This document shows positions 16,296 through 26,224 of a stretch of DNA of 64,000 bases, piece after piece. The notes below the pieces were generated by a model. That model did not search any database, was not told where the DNA came from, and saw only the letters and a list, made by a program, of their open reading frames with translations. The DNA is from Curtobacterium pusillum (GTDB taxonomy: Bacteria; Actinomycetota; Actinomycetes; Actinomycetales; Microbacteriaceae): the NCBI RefSeq assembly GCF_013359865.1, contig NZ_JABMCE010000059.1, positions 1 through 64,000 of the forward strand, given 5' to 3'. Every line of letters begins with the position of its first letter. The stretch's first letter is position 1. A program made the position numbers and the translations under genes.

Positions 16296-18890
16296 TTGCC
16301 AGCAACGTTCGGCCCGACCGGCGGCAACGACTCGTTCGACGAGTTCCTCGCGCGTCTGCTCGCGGCACAGGAGACCGGGGCCCAGCGATCCGTACCGCTG
16401 GGACGCCCGGTCGACATCACGCGACTGCTCAGCCGTCGCACCCACGAGCTGCTCCAGCGCACCGCCGAGTACGCCGTGGAGCAGGGTCAGCACGAGATCG
16501 ACGCCCTGCACATCCTGCACGTGCTCGTCCGCACCGACCCGTTCACCGCGGTCGTCCGGCAGGCCGGGGTCGACCCCGTCCAGCTCGCGGAGGAGATCGA
16601 GCAGCGCCTGCCGATGGCGCGCGAGCCCCGGGGCGAGCAGACCGGTCGCCCCGCGCTGACCGGCACGGCGCAGCGCATCCTGCTCGAGGCCACCCAGGCC
16701 GCGCGCGGCTTCGGCAGCACGTACACCGACCCCGAGCACGTCTTCTTCGCGCTCGTCATGGACCAGGACACCGTCACCGGGCAGCTGCTCGCGAGCGCCG
16801 GCGTCACCCCGCAGGTCATGCAGGACTACGCCCAGCAGGCCGCGGCAGCAGCACGAGAGGGGCGCCCCATGCCCGGCACGACCGAGGACGCGGCGACCCG
16901 CAGCGACTCCGGCACCCCGACGCTCGACCAGTTCGGCACCGACCTCACCGAGCGCGCCCGCGACGGACGCATCGACCCCGTGATCGGCCGCGCCGAGGAG
17001 ATCGAGCAGACGGTCGAGATCCTCCTTCGTCGGACCAAGAACAACCCCGTCCTCATCGGCGAACCCGGTGTCGGCAAGACCGCGATCGTCGAGGGCCTCG
17101 CCCAGCGGATCGCCGACGGCGACGTGCCCGTGCTGCTCCAGGGCAAGCGGGTCGTGGCGCTCGACCTCGCCGGGATGCTGTCCGGCACCCGCTACCGGGG
17201 TGACTTCGAGGAGCGCCTGACGAAGGCGATGGACGAGATCGCGGCGCACGCCGACGAGCTCGTCGTGTTCGTCGACGAGCTCCACACGGTCGTCGGTGCC
17301 GGTGGTGGCGGCGAGGGCGGTTCGATGGACGCCGGCAACATCCTCAAGCCCCGGCTGGCCCGCGGCGACCTGCACATGGTCGGCGCGACCACGCTGAACG
17401 AGTACCGCCGGATCGAGAAGGACGCCGCACTCGAGCGCCGCTTCCAGCCGGTCACCGTGGGGGAGCCGGGCGTCGAGGACGCCGTGGCCATCCTCACCGG
17501 GCTCGCGCCGCGGTACGCCGAGCACCACGGCGTCGTGTACACGCCGGAGGCGCTCCGCGCAGCGGTCGAGCTCTCGCACCGCTACGTCACCGACCGGCAC
17601 CTGCCGGACAAGGCCATCGACCTCATCGACCAGGCCGGTGCACGCCGCCGCCTCGCCCTGTCGGGCGACGTCGACGTCGAGGCGCTCCGCTCGCAGGTCG
17701 CGACGCTGACCGCGTCGAAGGACGCGGCGGTCGCGGAGGAGCACTACGAGGAAGCGTCGCGCCTGCGCGACGAGATCGACGGACTGGAGGCGCGGATCAC
17801 CGCCGCCGGTTCCGCCGACGCCGGACGCGCCTCCCGTCAGGACGAGGTGGGCACCTCGATCACCGAAGCGGACATCGCGGCCGTCGTGTCGCGTGCCACC
17901 GGCATCCCGGCGACCCGCCTGACGCAGGGCGACCGCTCCCGGCTCGCCGGGCTCGAGGACGAACTCCACGAGCGCGTCGTCGGCCAGGACGACGCCGTGC
18001 GCGCCATCGCGACCGCGGTGCGGCGCAGCCGGACCGGCATGGGTGACCCGCGCCGACCGGTGGGCAGCTTCCTGTTCCTCGGCCCGACCGGCGTCGGCAA
18101 GACCGAGCTCGCGAAGGCCCTGGCGGGGTCGCTGTTCGGTGACGAGTCGGCGATGCTCCGCTTCGACATGAGCGAGTTCGGCGAACGTCACACCGTGTCG
18201 CGGCTGGTCGGTGCCCCTCCCGGGTACGTCGGCTACGACGAGGCCGGGCAGCTCACCGAGCGCGTCCGCCGCAACCCGTACTCGGTGGTGCTGCTCGACG
18301 AGGTCGAGAAGGCGCACCCGGACGTGTTCAACCTGCTGCTGCAGGTGCTCGACGACGGGCGCCTGACCGACGGGCAGGGCCGCACGGTCGACTTCCGGAA
18401 CACGGTCGTGATCATGACGTCGAACCTCGGCTCCGAGTTCCTCGCGTCGCGCACCGGTGCGCTCGGGTTCTCCGCCTCGGCGGAAGGCGGTTACTCGGAG
18501 GAGGACCTGCGCGCTCGCGTGATGGGCAAGCTGCGCGAGTCGATGCGGCCGGAGTTCATCAACCGGATCGACGAGATCGTCCTGTTCCGCAAGCTCGACC
18601 GCTCGCAGCTGCGGTCGATCGTGTCCCTGCTGCTGCAGGACACCGCGCTCCGCCTGCTCGCCCAGGGCATGACGCTGTCGGTCGCCGACACCGCGGTGGA
18701 CTGGCTCGCCGAGCACGGGTACGAGCCCGAGTACGGCGCCCGGCCGCTGCGTCGCCTCATCCAGCGCGAGGTCGACGACCGCATCGCGACCCTGGTCGTC
18801 GACGAGGCCGTGACGGACGGGGACACCGTCCGGATCGACGTGGTCGACGGTGGCCTGAGCGCGACGGTCGCGGTCCCCGCCGCGGTCTGA
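16296..18890 (+). CDS. ClpC-like AAA+ unfoldase, HspR-regulated
   Basis: An 864-residue Hsp100 protein. An N-terminal double Clp repeat (about residues 40-190) precedes two AAA+ modules: Walker A GEPGVGKT at 255-262 and GPTGVGKT at 596-603, with Walker B motifs VVFVDELHT and [13 protein letters not shown]. The middle domain is short and UVR-like ([15 protein letters not shown]), as in ClpC, not the long ClpB coiled coil. In the second module LGF at 723-725 sits where ClpC/ClpA carry the ClpP-docking loop, so it probably feeds ClpP. The N-terminus ([21 protein letters not shown]) is not that of housekeeping ClpC1, marking a paralogue. The TTG start follows AGGAGG by five bases. Confidence 0.88.
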   Translation: MPATFGPTGGNDSFDEFLARLLAAQETGAQRSVPLGRPVDITRLLSRRTHELLQRTAEYAVEQGQHEIDALHILHVLVRTDPFTAVVRQAGVDPVQLAEEIEQRLPMAREPRGEQTGRPALTGTAQRILLEATQAARGFGSTYTDPEHVFFALVMDQDTVTGQLLASAGVTPQVMQDYAQQAAAAAREGRPMPGTTEDAATRSDSGTPTLDQFGTDLTERARDGRIDPVIGRAEEIEQTVEILLRRTKNNPVLIGEPGVGKTAIVEGLAQRIADGDVPVLLQGKRVVALDLAGMLSGTRYRGDFEERLTKAMDEIAAHADELVVFVDELHTVVGAGGGGEGGSMDAGNILKPRLARGDLHMVGATTLNEYRRIEKDAALERRFQPVTVGEPGVEDAVAILTGLAPRYAEHHGVVYTPEALRAAVELSHRYVTDRHLPDKAIDLIDQAGARRRLALSGDVDVEALRSQVATLTASKDAAVAEEHYEEASRLRDEIDGLEARITAAGSADAGRASRQDEVGTSITEADIAAVVSRATGIPATRLTQGDRSRLAGLEDELHERVVGQDDAVRAIATAVRRSRTGMGDPRRPVGSFLFLGPTGVGKTELAKALAGSLFGDESAMLRFDMSEFGERHTVSRLVGAPPGYVGYDEAGQLTERVRRNPYSVVLLDEVEKAHPDVFNLLLQVLDDGRLTDGQGRTVDFRNTVVIMTSNLGSEFLASRTGALGFSASAEGGYSEEDLRARVMGKLRESMRPEFINRIDEIVLFRKLDRSQLRSIVSLLLQDTALRLLAQGMTLSVADTAVDWLAEHGYEPEYGARPLRRLIQREVDDRIATLVVDEAVTDGDTVRIDVVDGGLSATVAVPAAV

Positions 18891-18904
18891 CCGCAGCCCC
18901 ACGG

Positions 18905-18935
18905 AACGCCCCGGTGCCCGAGCGCCGGGGCGTTT
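18905..18935 (+). terminator. terminator of the clp gene
   Basis: AACGCCCCGG (18905-18914) pairs with CCGGGGCGTT (18925-18934) around a ten-base loop, followed by TT. It starts 14 bases after the stop codon. Confidence 0.75.
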
Positions 18936-18999
18936 CCGCGTCCTCGGCGCCCGTCATTCCGTTCGGGAATGCAATTCCGGACGGATCTCGAGAAAGGGG

Positions 19000-19027
19000 T
19001 TGCGCGGGGAATGCCGGTGTGGATAGT
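19000..19027 (+). promoter_or_regulatory. candidate promoter of the small-peptide gene
   Basis: TTGCGC at 19000-19005 and GATAGT at 19022-19027 are separated by 16 bases. Just upstream are two overlapping ATTCC/GGAAT dyads: CATTCC-GTTCG-GGAATG (18955-18971) and GGAAT-GCA-ATTCC (18966-18978). These could be regulator sites. Confidence 0.4.
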
Positions 19028-19078
19028 GTTCACGAGCAGCAACACCGCGTCAGCACGAGACCGAGAGGGGGCCTGACC

Positions 19079-19150
19079 ATGATGATCACCGCAACGACTC
19101 CGTTCCGTGGAATCCGTGTGTTCGGCGGCACCCCGATCCGGGTCCGCTGA
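19079..19150 (+). CDS. putative 23-residue peptide
   Basis: An ATG-ATG start with a GAGAGGGGG purine stretch about ten bases upstream opens a frame for MMITATTPFRGIRVFGGTPIRVR. The peptide is basic (five Arg) and has an internal echo (GIRVFGG and PIRVR). A promoter-like sequence lies 52 bases before it. It could be a small protein in its own right or a leader peptide for the structured region and 77-codon gene downstream. I recognise no family. Coding status rests on the ribosome-binding site and position only. Confidence 0.4.
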   Translation: MMITATTPFRGIRVFGGTPIRVR

Positions 19151-19258
19151 CACGGAGCGTCCCGCCTCTGTCGACACCTCTGTCCAGGCCCGCCCGCGCT
19201 GAGTTCGTCTCGCCGGGCACGGTCTGACACCTCCGTCGGTCGCGCTTCCCGCCCGCGC

Positions 19259-19284
19259 GATCGTCACCGTCCACGGTGACGATC
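19259..19284. repeat. 26-base near-perfect palindrome
   Basis: GATCGTCACCGT (19259-19270) and ACGGTGACGATC (19273-19284) are exact inverted arms separated by CC. It lies 109 bases after the peptide stop. It could be a terminator stem (no T-run follows) or a large operator. Confidence 0.6.
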
Positions 19285-19410
19285 CGGGGTCCGGGAATGC
19301 GACCGCGAATGTCGGTGGTCGGTGCGACGCTCCTCGTATCGGCAGCAATTCCTGACCGCACCCGCGTGCATTCTCGCGCGGGCTGCGGAATGCATTCTCG
19401 CGCATTCATC

Positions 19411-19462
19411 TCTCCTGCCCGTGTGCCGGGCAGTTCTCTCCTGCCCGTGTGCCGGGCAGTTC
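19411..19462. repeat. exact 26-base tandem duplication, each unit a hairpin
   Basis: Two identical 26-base units lie head to tail. Each holds CTGCCCG-TGTGC-CGGGCAG, a seven-pair stem with a five-base loop. They end 24 bases before the TTG start of the 77-codon gene, so in RNA they would form twin hairpins just ahead of its ribosome-binding site. Upstream, TGCATTCTCGCGC also occurs twice (19367-19379 and 19391-19403). Confidence 0.65.
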
Positions 19463-19486
19463 CGTCATGCCCTGAAGGGGACCACC

Positions 19487-19720
19487 TTGTCCACGAAGAC
19501 CACAGTCCGCCCTCCCGATACCCGCGCGGTGCGTCGCCGGGTCTCGCTCTCCGACCGCATCGCGCTCCGCATCGGGATCTCCCTCATCATCTGGAGCCGG
19601 CGCACCCACCACGTGCGTCCGTCGGTCGACCACGAAACGCGCCTCCGACTCGAACGCGAGCGCGAGGCGCGAGAGGCCAAGTGGCTGATCCAGAGCGCCG
19701 CGATGCACCTCTGGCACTGA
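19487..19720 (+). CDS. small basic protein with one hydrophobic helix
   Basis: A 77-residue protein. A basic N-terminus (residues 1-20) leads to LSDRIALRIGISLIIWSRR, an amphipathic or short membrane-associated helix, and then a charged helix ERERETREAKWLIQ-like in composition (Arg/Glu-rich). Small proteins with a DRxALRxGxxLxxWxRR core occur in Microbacteriaceae; their function is unknown. The TTG at 19487 follows GAAGGGG at ribosome-binding distance, and a strong terminator follows. The twin hairpins upstream suggest post-transcriptional control. Confidence 0.65.
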   Translation: MSTKTTVRPPDTRAVRRRVSLSDRIALRIGISLIIWSRRTHHVRPSVDHETRLRLEREREAREAKWLIQSAAMHLWH

Positions 19721-19730
19721 CCGACGCCGT

Positions 19731-19763
19731 TCGGCCCGGTCTCCCCGTCGGGGACCGGGCCGA
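19731..19763 (+). terminator. terminator of the 77-codon gene
   Basis: TCGGCCCGGTC (19731-19741) pairs exactly with GACCGGGCCGA (19753-19763), with further CCCC/GGGG pairing inside the loop. Confidence 0.75.
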
Positions 19764-19802
19764 CGCGTCGGGCGCACCCCGCGCCTCCCGTACCGTTGTC
19801 GA

Positions 19803-20345
19803 GTGACCGAAACCGCAGCTGCACTCGTCGAACGCCTGACCGCCATCGTCCCGGACTTCCCCACGCCGGGCATCCTGTTCCGCGACGTCACGCCGGTGTT
19901 CTCCGACGCGGTCGCCTTCGGCCGCGTGTGCGAGGCCCTCGCCGCACCGTTCGCCATCGGTGACGGGTTCGCCGCGGTCGCCGGCATCGAAGCACGCGGC
20001 TTCGCCCTCGCCGGCGGGATCGCCGCGCAGCACCAGGTCGGCGTGCTGACCGTCCGCAAGGCCGGGAAGCTGCCCGGCGAGGTGCTCAGCGAGCAGTACG
20101 CGCTCGAGTACGGCGAGGCCGAGCTCGAGCTCCGCCCGGGCCAGCTGCCGGCGGGTACGCGCGTGCTCGTCGTCGACGACGTCCTCGCGACGGGCGGGAC
20201 GGCGGCCGCCACCGTGACGCTGCTCGAACGTGCCGGCTACGAGGCCATCGGGTTCGCCGCGCTGCTCGAACTCGACGGGCTCGCAGGCCGGGAACGCCTC
20301 GAGCCGCGCCTGCCCGTGCAGACCCTCGGCGCCGTACCGGCCTGA
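19803..20345 (+). CDS. apt: adenine phosphoribosyltransferase
   Basis: A 180-residue purine-salvage enzyme converting adenine and PRPP to AMP. Diagnostic stretches are [15 protein letters not shown] at the N-terminus, [25 protein letters not shown], and the PRPP loop [17 protein letters not shown]. Length is normal. The GTG start is preceded by TACCGT (19791-19796) with a six-base gap and no ribosome-binding site, so the mRNA is probably leaderless. A CCGCGCCTCCCG repeat element abuts this -10. Confidence 0.95.
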   Translation: MTETAAALVERLTAIVPDFPTPGILFRDVTPVFSDAVAFGRVCEALAAPFAIGDGFAAVAGIEARGFALAGGIAAQHQVGVLTVRKAGKLPGEVLSEQYALEYGEAELELRPGQLPAGTRVLVVDDVLATGGTAAATVTLLERAGYEAIGFAALLELDGLAGRERLEPRLPVQTLGAVPA

Positions 20346-20421
20346 GCCCCGGCGTGAGCGACCGCGCCCGTCGTCGCGCACTAGTCTTGACGCACCAATT
20401 CGATCGAGGAGTCCCATCATC

Positions 20422-22443
20422 GTGACCGAGTCAGTCGCACCCGCGCCCGCAGAGCTTCCCCAGGCACCCGAGCCCCGCACCGCGACGACGACCACGACGG
20501 GCACCGAGCTCTTCGACGGCGTGCGCGGCGTCGTGGCGATCCGCGTCGGCGGCGCCCTCAAGGACCTCGCGGCGTCGGTCGATGCCGGCGACCTGGTCGA
20601 GCCCGTGACGCTCGACGAGCAGGACGGTCTCGACATCCTCCGCCACTCGGCGGCGCACGTGCTCGCGCAGGCCGTGCAGCAGATCAACCCCGACGCCAAG
20701 CTCGGCATCGGGCCGCCCGTCACCGACGGCTACTACTACGACTTCGACGTCGCCGAGCCCTTCACCCCCGAAGACCTCAAGGCGATCGAGAAGAACATGG
20801 ATCGGATCATCCGGCAGGCCCAGCGCTTCCGCCGCGTGGTCGTCACCGACGACGAGGCCCGCGAGCGCATGGCGGGGGAGCCCTACAAGCAGGAGCTCAT
20901 CGGCCTCAAGGGCGCTGCGGACGAGGGCGACTCCGGCGAGAGCGTCGAGGTCGGCGCCGGCGAACTGACGGTCTACGAGAACGTCGACCCGAAGACGGGG
21001 GAGGTCGTGTGGCAGGACCTCTGCCGCGGCCCGCACCTCCCGCACACGCGCATCATCGGCAACGCGTCGAAGCTCATGCGCGTCGCAGCCGCCTACTGGC
21101 GCGGCTCGGAGAAGAACCCGCAGCTGCAGCGGATCTACGGCACCGCGTGGCCGGACAAGGACCAGCTCAAGGCGTACCTCGTGCGTCTGGAAGAGGCGGC
21201 GAAGCGCGATCACCGCAAGCTCGGCGCCGAACTCGACCTGTTCTCGTTCCCGGACGAGATCGGTTCCGGCCTGGCGATCTTCCACCCGAAGGGCGGCATC
21301 ATCCGCCGCGAGATGGAGGACTACTCGCGCCGTCGGCACGAGCAGGAGGGGTACTCGTTCGTCTACACGCCCCACATCACCAAGGGCGACCTGTTCGAGC
21401 AGTCGGGCCACCTCGGCTGGTACAAGGACGGCATGTTCCCCGCCATGCACATGGACGAGGCCCGCGACGAGGACGGCAACGTCACGCGGCAGGGCGCGGA
21501 CTACTACCTCAAGCCGATGAACTGCCCGATGCACATCCTCGCGTACCGGTCGCAGGCGCGGTCCTACCGCGACCTGCCGCTGCGCATGTTCGAGTTCGGC
21601 ACGGTGTACCGCAACGAGAAGTCCGGCGTGATCCACGGACTCACCCGCGTCCGGGGAATGACCCAGGACGACGCGCACATCTTCACCACGAAGGAGAAGA
21701 TGAAGGAGGAGCTCACCACCACGCTCCAGTTCGTGCTCTCCCTCCTGCGCGACTACGGGCTCGACGACTTCTACCTCGAGCTCTCCACGAAGGACCCGGA
21801 GAAGTACGTCGGCGACGACGCGGTCTGGGAAGAGGCGACGAACACCCTGCGCGAGGTTGCCGAGGAGTCCGGGCTCGAGCTCGTGCCCGACCCGGCCGGT
21901 GCGGCGTTCTACGGACCGAAGATCTCGGTGCAGGCGCGGGACGCCATCGGCCGCACCTGGCAGATGTCGACGGTGCAGCTCGACTTCAACCTGCCCGAGC
22001 GGTTCGGCCTGGAGTACGCGGCGGCGGACGGCACGCGCCAGCGCCCCGTGATGATCCACCGCGCGCTCTTCGGCTCGATCGAGCGGTTCTTCGGCGTCCT
22101 CACGGAGCACTACGCCGGCGCCTTCCCGGCCTGGCTCGCCCCGGTGCAGGTCGTCGCGATCCCGGTGGCGGCGGAGTACGGCGACTACCTCGACGAGGTC
22201 GTCGCGAAGCTCCGGTCGCACGGGGTGCGTGCCGAGGTGGACCACTCGGACGACCGCATGCAGAAGAAGATCCGCACGCACACGAAGCAGAAGGTGCCGT
22301 TCCAGCTCATCGCCGGTGGCGACGACCGCGATGCCGGTGCGGTGTCGTTCCGCTTCCGCGACGGCCGTCAGGACAACGGCGTGCCGGTCGACGAGGCGGT
22401 CGAACGGATCCTCACCGCGATCCGCGAGCGCGCGCAGGTCTGA
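20422..22443 (+). CDS. thrS: threonyl-tRNA synthetase
   Basis: A 673-residue class II synthetase. An N-terminal TGS domain is followed by the HxxxH editing/second additional domain ([14 protein letters not shown], with a later DLCRGPHLP). The catalytic core has [26 protein letters not shown] with the zinc Cys, [15 protein letters not shown] (motif 2) and a motif 3 with [17 protein letters not shown]-terminal anticodon-binding domain completes it. The GTG at 20422 lies behind GAGGAG (20406-20411); TAGTCT at 20382-20387 is a likely -10. I saw no T-box in the short leader. The stop overlaps the start of the HIT gene (TGATG). Confidence 0.96.
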   Translation: MTESVAPAPAELPQAPEPRTATTTTTGTELFDGVRGVVAIRVGGALKDLAASVDAGDLVEPVTLDEQDGLDILRHSAAHVLAQAVQQINPDAKLGIGPPVTDGYYYDFDVAEPFTPEDLKAIEKNMDRIIRQAQRFRRVVVTDDEARERMAGEPYKQELIGLKGAADEGDSGESVEVGAGELTVYENVDPKTGEVVWQDLCRGPHLPHTRIIGNASKLMRVAAAYWRGSEKNPQLQRIYGTAWPDKDQLKAYLVRLEEAAKRDHRKLGAELDLFSFPDEIGSGLAIFHPKGGIIRREMEDYSRRRHEQEGYSFVYTPHITKGDLFEQSGHLGWYKDGMFPAMHMDEARDEDGNVTRQGADYYLKPMNCPMHILAYRSQARSYRDLPLRMFEFGTVYRNEKSGVIHGLTRVRGMTQDDAHIFTTKEKMKEELTTTLQFVLSLLRDYGLDDFYLELSTKDPEKYVGDDAVWEEATNTLREVAEESGLELVPDPAGAAFYGPKISVQARDAIGRTWQMSTVQLDFNLPERFGLEYAAADGTRQRPVMIHRALFGSIERFFGVLTEHYAGAFPAWLAPVQVVAIPVAAEYGDYLDEVVAKLRSHGVRAEVDHSDDRMQKKIRTHTKQKVPFQLIAGGDDRDAGAVSFRFRDGRQDNGVPVDEAVERILTAIRERAQV

Positions 22444-23105
22444 TGGACGAGCAGCGGCCGGGAGGCTCGGAGCACGTCCCCGGGACCGGTCACGTCTCCG
22501 ACGTGGTCGGTCCCGGGGCCACCGGTGCGTCCGCCGCGAACGGCGACGGTGATCCGCTCGTCATCCGGGACGCCGCAACGGGTGCCGCGGTTCCGGACGC
22601 GTTCCAACGGCTCTGGAACCCGCACCGGATGGCGTACATCGACGCCGGGCGCGAGGGGAAGGGCCGCGGGCACGACGACGACTGCCCGTTCTGCGAGGCG
22701 CCGCACAAGTCCGACGAGGACGCCCTCATCGTCGCTCGGGGCGAGCACGCGTACGTCCTGCTCAACCTGTTCCCGTACAACAACGGCCATCTGCTGGTCT
22801 GCCCGTACCGGCACGTCCCGCTCTACGACGAGGCCACGCCGGAGGAGCTCCGCGAGATCGGCGAGCTCACCCAGACCGCGATGCGGGTCCTCCGCGCGGT
22901 CTCGCACTGCGACGGCTTCAACATCGGCATGAACCAGGGTGAGGTAGCCGGAGCCGGCGTGGCCGCGCACCTGCACCAGCACATCGTCCCGCGGTGGCAG
23001 TCGGACGCGAACTTCTTCCCGATCATCGCGCGCACGAAGTCGCTGTCCCAGCTGCTCGGCGAGAGCCGGAGACTCATCGCGGAGGGGTGGCCGTCGGACC
23101 ACTAG
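22443..23105 (+). CDS. HIT-domain hydrolase (Ap4A phosphorylase-like)
   Basis: A 220-residue HIT protein. After an about 60-residue low-complexity Gly/Ala-rich extension come the zinc-type CPFCEAP, LLNLFPYNNGHLLVCPYRH, and the histidine triad HLHQHIVPRW with the nucleophilic His. It resembles actinobacterial Ap4A phosphorylase/hydrolases of the Rv2613c type, which are also encoded after thrS. The ATG overlaps the thrS stop. The stop TAG at 23103 is also the start of a TAGACT -10 for pdxS. Confidence 0.9.
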   Translation: MDEQRPGGSEHVPGTGHVSDVVGPGATGASAANGDGDPLVIRDAATGAAVPDAFQRLWNPHRMAYIDAGREGKGRGHDDDCPFCEAPHKSDEDALIVARGEHAYVLLNLFPYNNGHLLVCPYRHVPLYDEATPEELREIGELTQTAMRVLRAVSHCDGFNIGMNQGEVAGAGVAAHLHQHIVPRWQSDANFFPIIARTKSLSQLLGESRRLIAEGWPSDH

Positions 23106-23108
23106 ACT
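23103..23108 (+). promoter_or_regulatory. -10 element of pdxS overlapping a stop codon
   Basis: TAGACT lies nine bases before the pdxS ATG, and its TAG is the stop codon of the HIT gene. There is no ribosome-binding site between, so pdxS transcripts should be leaderless or nearly so. Confidence 0.5.
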
Positions 23109-23117
23109 GTCGGCATC

Positions 23118-24038
23118 ATGAGCGACAGCAGCAGCACCCCGAGCACCCCCGGCACCTCGATCACCGGCTCCGACCGCGTCAAGCGCGGCCTGGCGGAGAT
23201 GCTCAAGGGCGGCGTCATCATGGACGTCGTCGACGCCGAGCAGGCGCGCATCGCCGAGGAAGCCGGCGCCACCGCCGTCATGGCCCTCGAGCGCGTCCCC
23301 GCCGACATCCGCGCCCAGGGTGGGGTCGCGCGCATGTCCGACCCCTCGATGATCGAGGAGATCATCGCCGCCGTGTCGATCCCCGTCATGGCGAAGGCGC
23401 GCATCGGCCACTTCGTCGAGGCCCAGGTGCTGCAGGAGCTCGGTGTCGACTACATCGACGAGTCGGAGGTCCTCTCGCCGGCCGACTACGTCAACCACAT
23501 CGACAAGTGGAACTTCACGACCCCCTTCGTCTGCGGCGCCACCAACCTCGGCGAGGCGCTCCGTCGCATCACCGAGGGCGCGGCGATGATCCGTTCCAAG
23601 GGCGAGGCCGGCACCGGTGACGTGTCCGAGGCGACGAAGCACATCCGCACGATCAACAAGGAGATCGCGGCGCTGCGCCACCTCAAGGAAGACGAGCTCT
23701 ACGTCGCCGCGAAGGAACTGCAGGCGCCGTTCGACGTCGTGAAGGAAGTCGCCCAGACCGGTAAGCTCCCCGTGGTGCTCTTCACCGCCGGTGGTGTCGC
23801 GACCCCGGCCGACGCCGCGATGATGATGCAGCTCGGCGCGGACGGCGTGTTCGTCGGCTCCGGCATCTTCAAGTCGGGCGACCCGGCCAAGCGCGCCGCC
23901 GCGATCGTCAAGGCGACCACCTTCCACGACGACCCCAAGGTCATCGCCGAGGTGTCCCGCGGTCTGGGTGAGGCGATGGTCGGCATCAACGTCGCCGACG
24001 TCCCCGCGCCGCACCGCCTCGCCGAGCGTGGCTGGTAG
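23118..24038 (+). CDS. pdxS: pyridoxal 5'-phosphate synthase, lyase subunit
   Basis: A 306-residue (beta/alpha)8 enzyme that builds PLP from ribose 5-phosphate, glyceraldehyde 3-phosphate and ammonia. It has [20 protein letters not shown] in its conserved first strand, [19 protein letters not shown], the Lys in [11 protein letters not shown], and the phosphate loop near [13 protein letters not shown]. It forms a dodecamer with PdxT. It overlaps pdxT by eleven bases, which couples the subunits. Confidence 0.97.
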   Translation: MSDSSSTPSTPGTSITGSDRVKRGLAEMLKGGVIMDVVDAEQARIAEEAGATAVMALERVPADIRAQGGVARMSDPSMIEEIIAAVSIPVMAKARIGHFVEAQVLQELGVDYIDESEVLSPADYVNHIDKWNFTTPFVCGATNLGEALRRITEGAAMIRSKGEAGTGDVSEATKHIRTINKEIAALRHLKEDELYVAAKELQAPFDVVKEVAQTGKLPVVLFTAGGVATPADAAMMMQLGADGVFVGSGIFKSGDPAKRAAAIVKATTFHDDPKVIAEVSRGLGEAMVGINVADVPAPHRLAERGW

Positions 24039-24639
24039 TCCGACGAGCGGCGCACGGCCCCGCATCGGGGTCCTCGCGCTGCAGGGCGACTTCCGTGAGC
24101 ACATCGCCTCGCTGACGGAGCTCGGCGCCCACGTGGTGCCGCTCCGTCGCCCCGAGGAAGTGGAGACGCTCGACGGCGTGGTCATCCCCGGCGGGGAGTC
24201 GAGCGTGATGGACAAGCTGTCCCGTGCGTTCGGTGTCGCCGAACCGCTGGCCGATGCCATCCGTGCGGGTCTGCCGACGTACGGCACCTGCGCGGGGATG
24301 ATCATGCTGTCCTCGCGGATCACCGAGGGGATCGCCGGGCAGCAGACGCTCGACGTGCTCGACACCACGGTGCGCCGGAACGCGTTCGGCAGTCAGAACG
24401 ACTCGTTCGAGATCGACGTCCCGATGCCGGCGCTCGGGGACGCCCCGGTCCACGCGGTGTTCATCCGCGCGCCCGTGGTCGAGGAGCACGGCCCCGGCGT
24501 CGAGGTGCTCGGAGCGCTGCCCGACGGTCAGGTCGTCGCGGTGCAGCAGGGCAACGTGATCGCGAGCGCCTTCCACCCCGAGGTCGCGGGTGAGGACCGC
24601 TTCCACCGCCGCTTCCTGGACCTCGTCCGCTCCGCATGA
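24028..24639 (+). CDS. pdxT: pyridoxal 5'-phosphate synthase, glutaminase subunit
   Basis: A 203-residue class I glutamine amidotransferase supplying ammonia to PdxS. It begins with [14 protein letters not shown], has [10 protein letters not shown], the nucleophile in [10 protein letters not shown] and the His-Glu pair in [13 protein letters not shown]. The GTG at 24028 is inside the end of pdxS and gives the usual length; no ATG is available at the right place. A 75-base double-hairpin repeat begins two bases after the stop and may serve as the terminator. Confidence 0.95.
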   Translation: MAGSPTSGARPRIGVLALQGDFREHIASLTELGAHVVPLRRPEEVETLDGVVIPGGESSVMDKLSRAFGVAEPLADAIRAGLPTYGTCAGMIMLSSRITEGIAGQQTLDVLDTTVRRNAFGSQNDSFEIDVPMPALGDAPVHAVFIRAPVVEEHGPGVEVLGALPDGQVVAVQQGNVIASAFHPEVAGEDRFHRRFLDLVRSA

Positions 24640-24640
24640 C

Positions 24641-24715
24641 CCCGCAAAACGCAACACGGCGGTTGCTCGCAGCGACATTCCGCTGCGAGCAACCGCCAAC
24701 GTTGCGTTTTGCGGG
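24641..24715. repeat. 75-base double-hairpin repeat element, copy 1
   Basis: Outer arms CCCGCAAAACGCAAC (24641-24655) and GTTGCGTTTTGCGGG (24701-24715) are exact inverted repeats. Inner arms CGGTTGCTCGCAGCG (24660-24674) and CGCTGCGAGCAACCG (24681-24695) are also exact, around ACATTC. A related but diverged copy is at 47395-47470, again just after a stop codon. It looks like a REP/MITE-type element. Confidence 0.85.
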
Positions 24716-24807
24716 CGGGACGGCGGCGCCGAGCAGCGCGGCGGCGATGACCCGCGCCTCCCGGCCGCTAAGCTGGACGGGACTTTCCGAAAGACGCAAG
24801 GAGCACC

Positions 24808-25572
24808 GTGTCCGGGCATTCCAAGTGGGCAACGACCAAGCACAAGAAGGCCGTCATCGACCAACGACGTGCCAAGTCGTTCGCGAAGCTCATCAAGAAC
24901 ATCGAGGTCGCCGCGAAGATGGGCGGCGCCGACCTGTCGGGCAACCCGACGCTCGTCGACGCCGTGCAGAAGGCCAAGAAGACCTCGGTCCCGAACGACA
25001 ACATCGACCGCGCCATCAAGCGCGGCGCCGGCCTGACCGGTGAGTCGATCGAGTACACGACGATCATGTACGAGGGCTACGGCCCGAACGGCGTCGCGAT
25101 GCTCATCGAGTGCCTGACGGACAACAAGAACCGGGCCGCTGCCGAGGTCCGCACCGCGATGTCGCGCAACGGCGGCACCATGGCCGACCCGGGCAGCGTC
25201 GCCTACAACTTCTCGCGGAAGGGCGTCATCTCGGTCACGAAGACGGACGGCCTCGACGAGGACACCGTCATGACCGCCGTGCTGGACGCCGGTGTCGAGG
25301 ACGTCATCGACCAGGGCGGTGGCTTCGAGGTCATCACCGAGGCGACCGACCTCGTGGCGGCCCGCACCGCGCTGCAGGACGCCGGCATCGACTACGACTC
25401 GGCCGACGCGGAGTTCGTCCCCGGCCTCAAGGTCCCGGTCGACGCCGAGACCGCGCGCAAGGTCTTCCGCCTCATCGACGCGCTCGAGGACAGCGACGAC
25501 GTGCAGAACGTCTACTCGAACTTCGACATCCCGGCGGACGTCCAGGCCGAGCTCGACGAGGACGAGGACTAG
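24808..25572 (+). CDS. yebC: YebC/PmpR-family protein
   Basis: A 254-residue member of the YebC/TACO1 family. It opens [17 protein letters not shown] in the conserved form, followed by [17 protein letters not shown] and later [17 protein letters not shown]. Family members bind DNA near promoters or assist ribosomes at polyproline stretches; which applies here is not known. The GTG follows AAGGAG; TAAGCT (24769-24774) is the likely -10. It is the usual neighbour upstream of ruvCAB. Confidence 0.95.
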   Translation: MSGHSKWATTKHKKAVIDQRRAKSFAKLIKNIEVAAKMGGADLSGNPTLVDAVQKAKKTSVPNDNIDRAIKRGAGLTGESIEYTTIMYEGYGPNGVAMLIECLTDNKNRAAAEVRTAMSRNGGTMADPGSVAYNFSRKGVISVTKTDGLDEDTVMTAVLDAGVEDVIDQGGGFEVITEATDLVAARTALQDAGIDYDSADAEFVPGLKVPVDAETARKVFRLIDALEDSDDVQNVYSNFDIPADVQAELDEDED

Positions 25573-25576
25573 CCCG

Positions 25577-26224
25577 ATGCTGCGCGTGCTCGGGGTCGAC
25601 CCCGGGCTCACGCGGTGCGGCGTCGGCATCGTCGAGGTCGCACCGAACCGGCGCGCACGGCTCGTCCACGTGACGGTCGTGCGCACCCCCGCGGACATGG
25701 CGCTCGAGCAGCGCCTGCTGCGGATCGCCGAGGGCATCGCCGCCGAGATCGACGAGCACGCGCCGGACGCCGTCGCGGTGGAGCGCGTGTTCGCCCAGGC
25801 GAACGTCCGCACGGTGATGGGCACCGCCCAGGCGGCCGGCCTCGCGCTGCACGCCGCAGCGGCCCGCAGGCTGCCCGTCGGTCTGCACACCCCGTCCGAG
25901 GTGAAGGCCGCGGTCACCGGGTACGGCAACGCCGACAAGCGCCAGGTGCAGACGATGATCGCGCGGGTGCTCGGACTCGACGAGGCCCCGAAGCCGGCCG
26001 ACGCCGCCGACGCGCTCGCCCTGGCGGTGTGCCATGCCTGGAGGCTCGGGTCACCCGACGCCGTCGGCACCCGTCCCACGAACCTCACCCCGGCCCAGCG
26101 CGCCTGGCGGGACGCGCAGGGCGGCACGGTCGACTCGCCGCTCGCCCGTGCGGCCGCAGCCGCAGCACGATCGCCGCGTGGCTCGTCGGCTCCGTCGGTG
26201 GCCGGCCGTAGGCTCGGGGCATGA
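25577..26224 (+). CDS. ruvC: Holliday junction endonuclease RuvC
   Basis: A 215-residue resolvase. The catalytic acidic residues are in [12 protein letters not shown] (Asp7), [12 protein letters not shown] (Glu) and [16 protein letters not shown] (Asp pair). It cuts Holliday junctions symmetrically, working with RuvAB. The C-terminal about 45 residues are a low-complexity Ala/Arg/Ser extension beyond the usual core. It follows yebC by four bases and overlaps ruvA by ATGA. Confidence 0.95.
   Translation: MLRVLGVDPGLTRCGVGIVEVAPNRRARLVHVTVVRTPADMALEQRLLRIAEGIAAEIDEHAPDAVAVERVFAQANVRTVMGTAQAAGLALHAAAARRLPVGLHTPSEVKAAVTGYGNADKRQVQTMIARVLGLDEAPKPADAADALALAVCHAWRLGSPDAVGTRPTNLTPAQRAWRDAQGGTVDSPLARAAAAAARSPRGSSAPSVAGRRLGA

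Noticed and set aside
19411-19462. Possible CRISPR-like array
   Set aside because: Only two head-to-tail units with no spacer between them and no cas genes; it is a tandem duplication of a hairpin.
20346-20421. T-box riboswitch before thrS
   Set aside because: The gap is too short and lacks the conserved T-box sequence.
20431-22281. 616-codon minus-strand frame opposite thrS
   Set aside because: Arg/Val/Asp-rich mirror of a certain thrS gene, with no domain.
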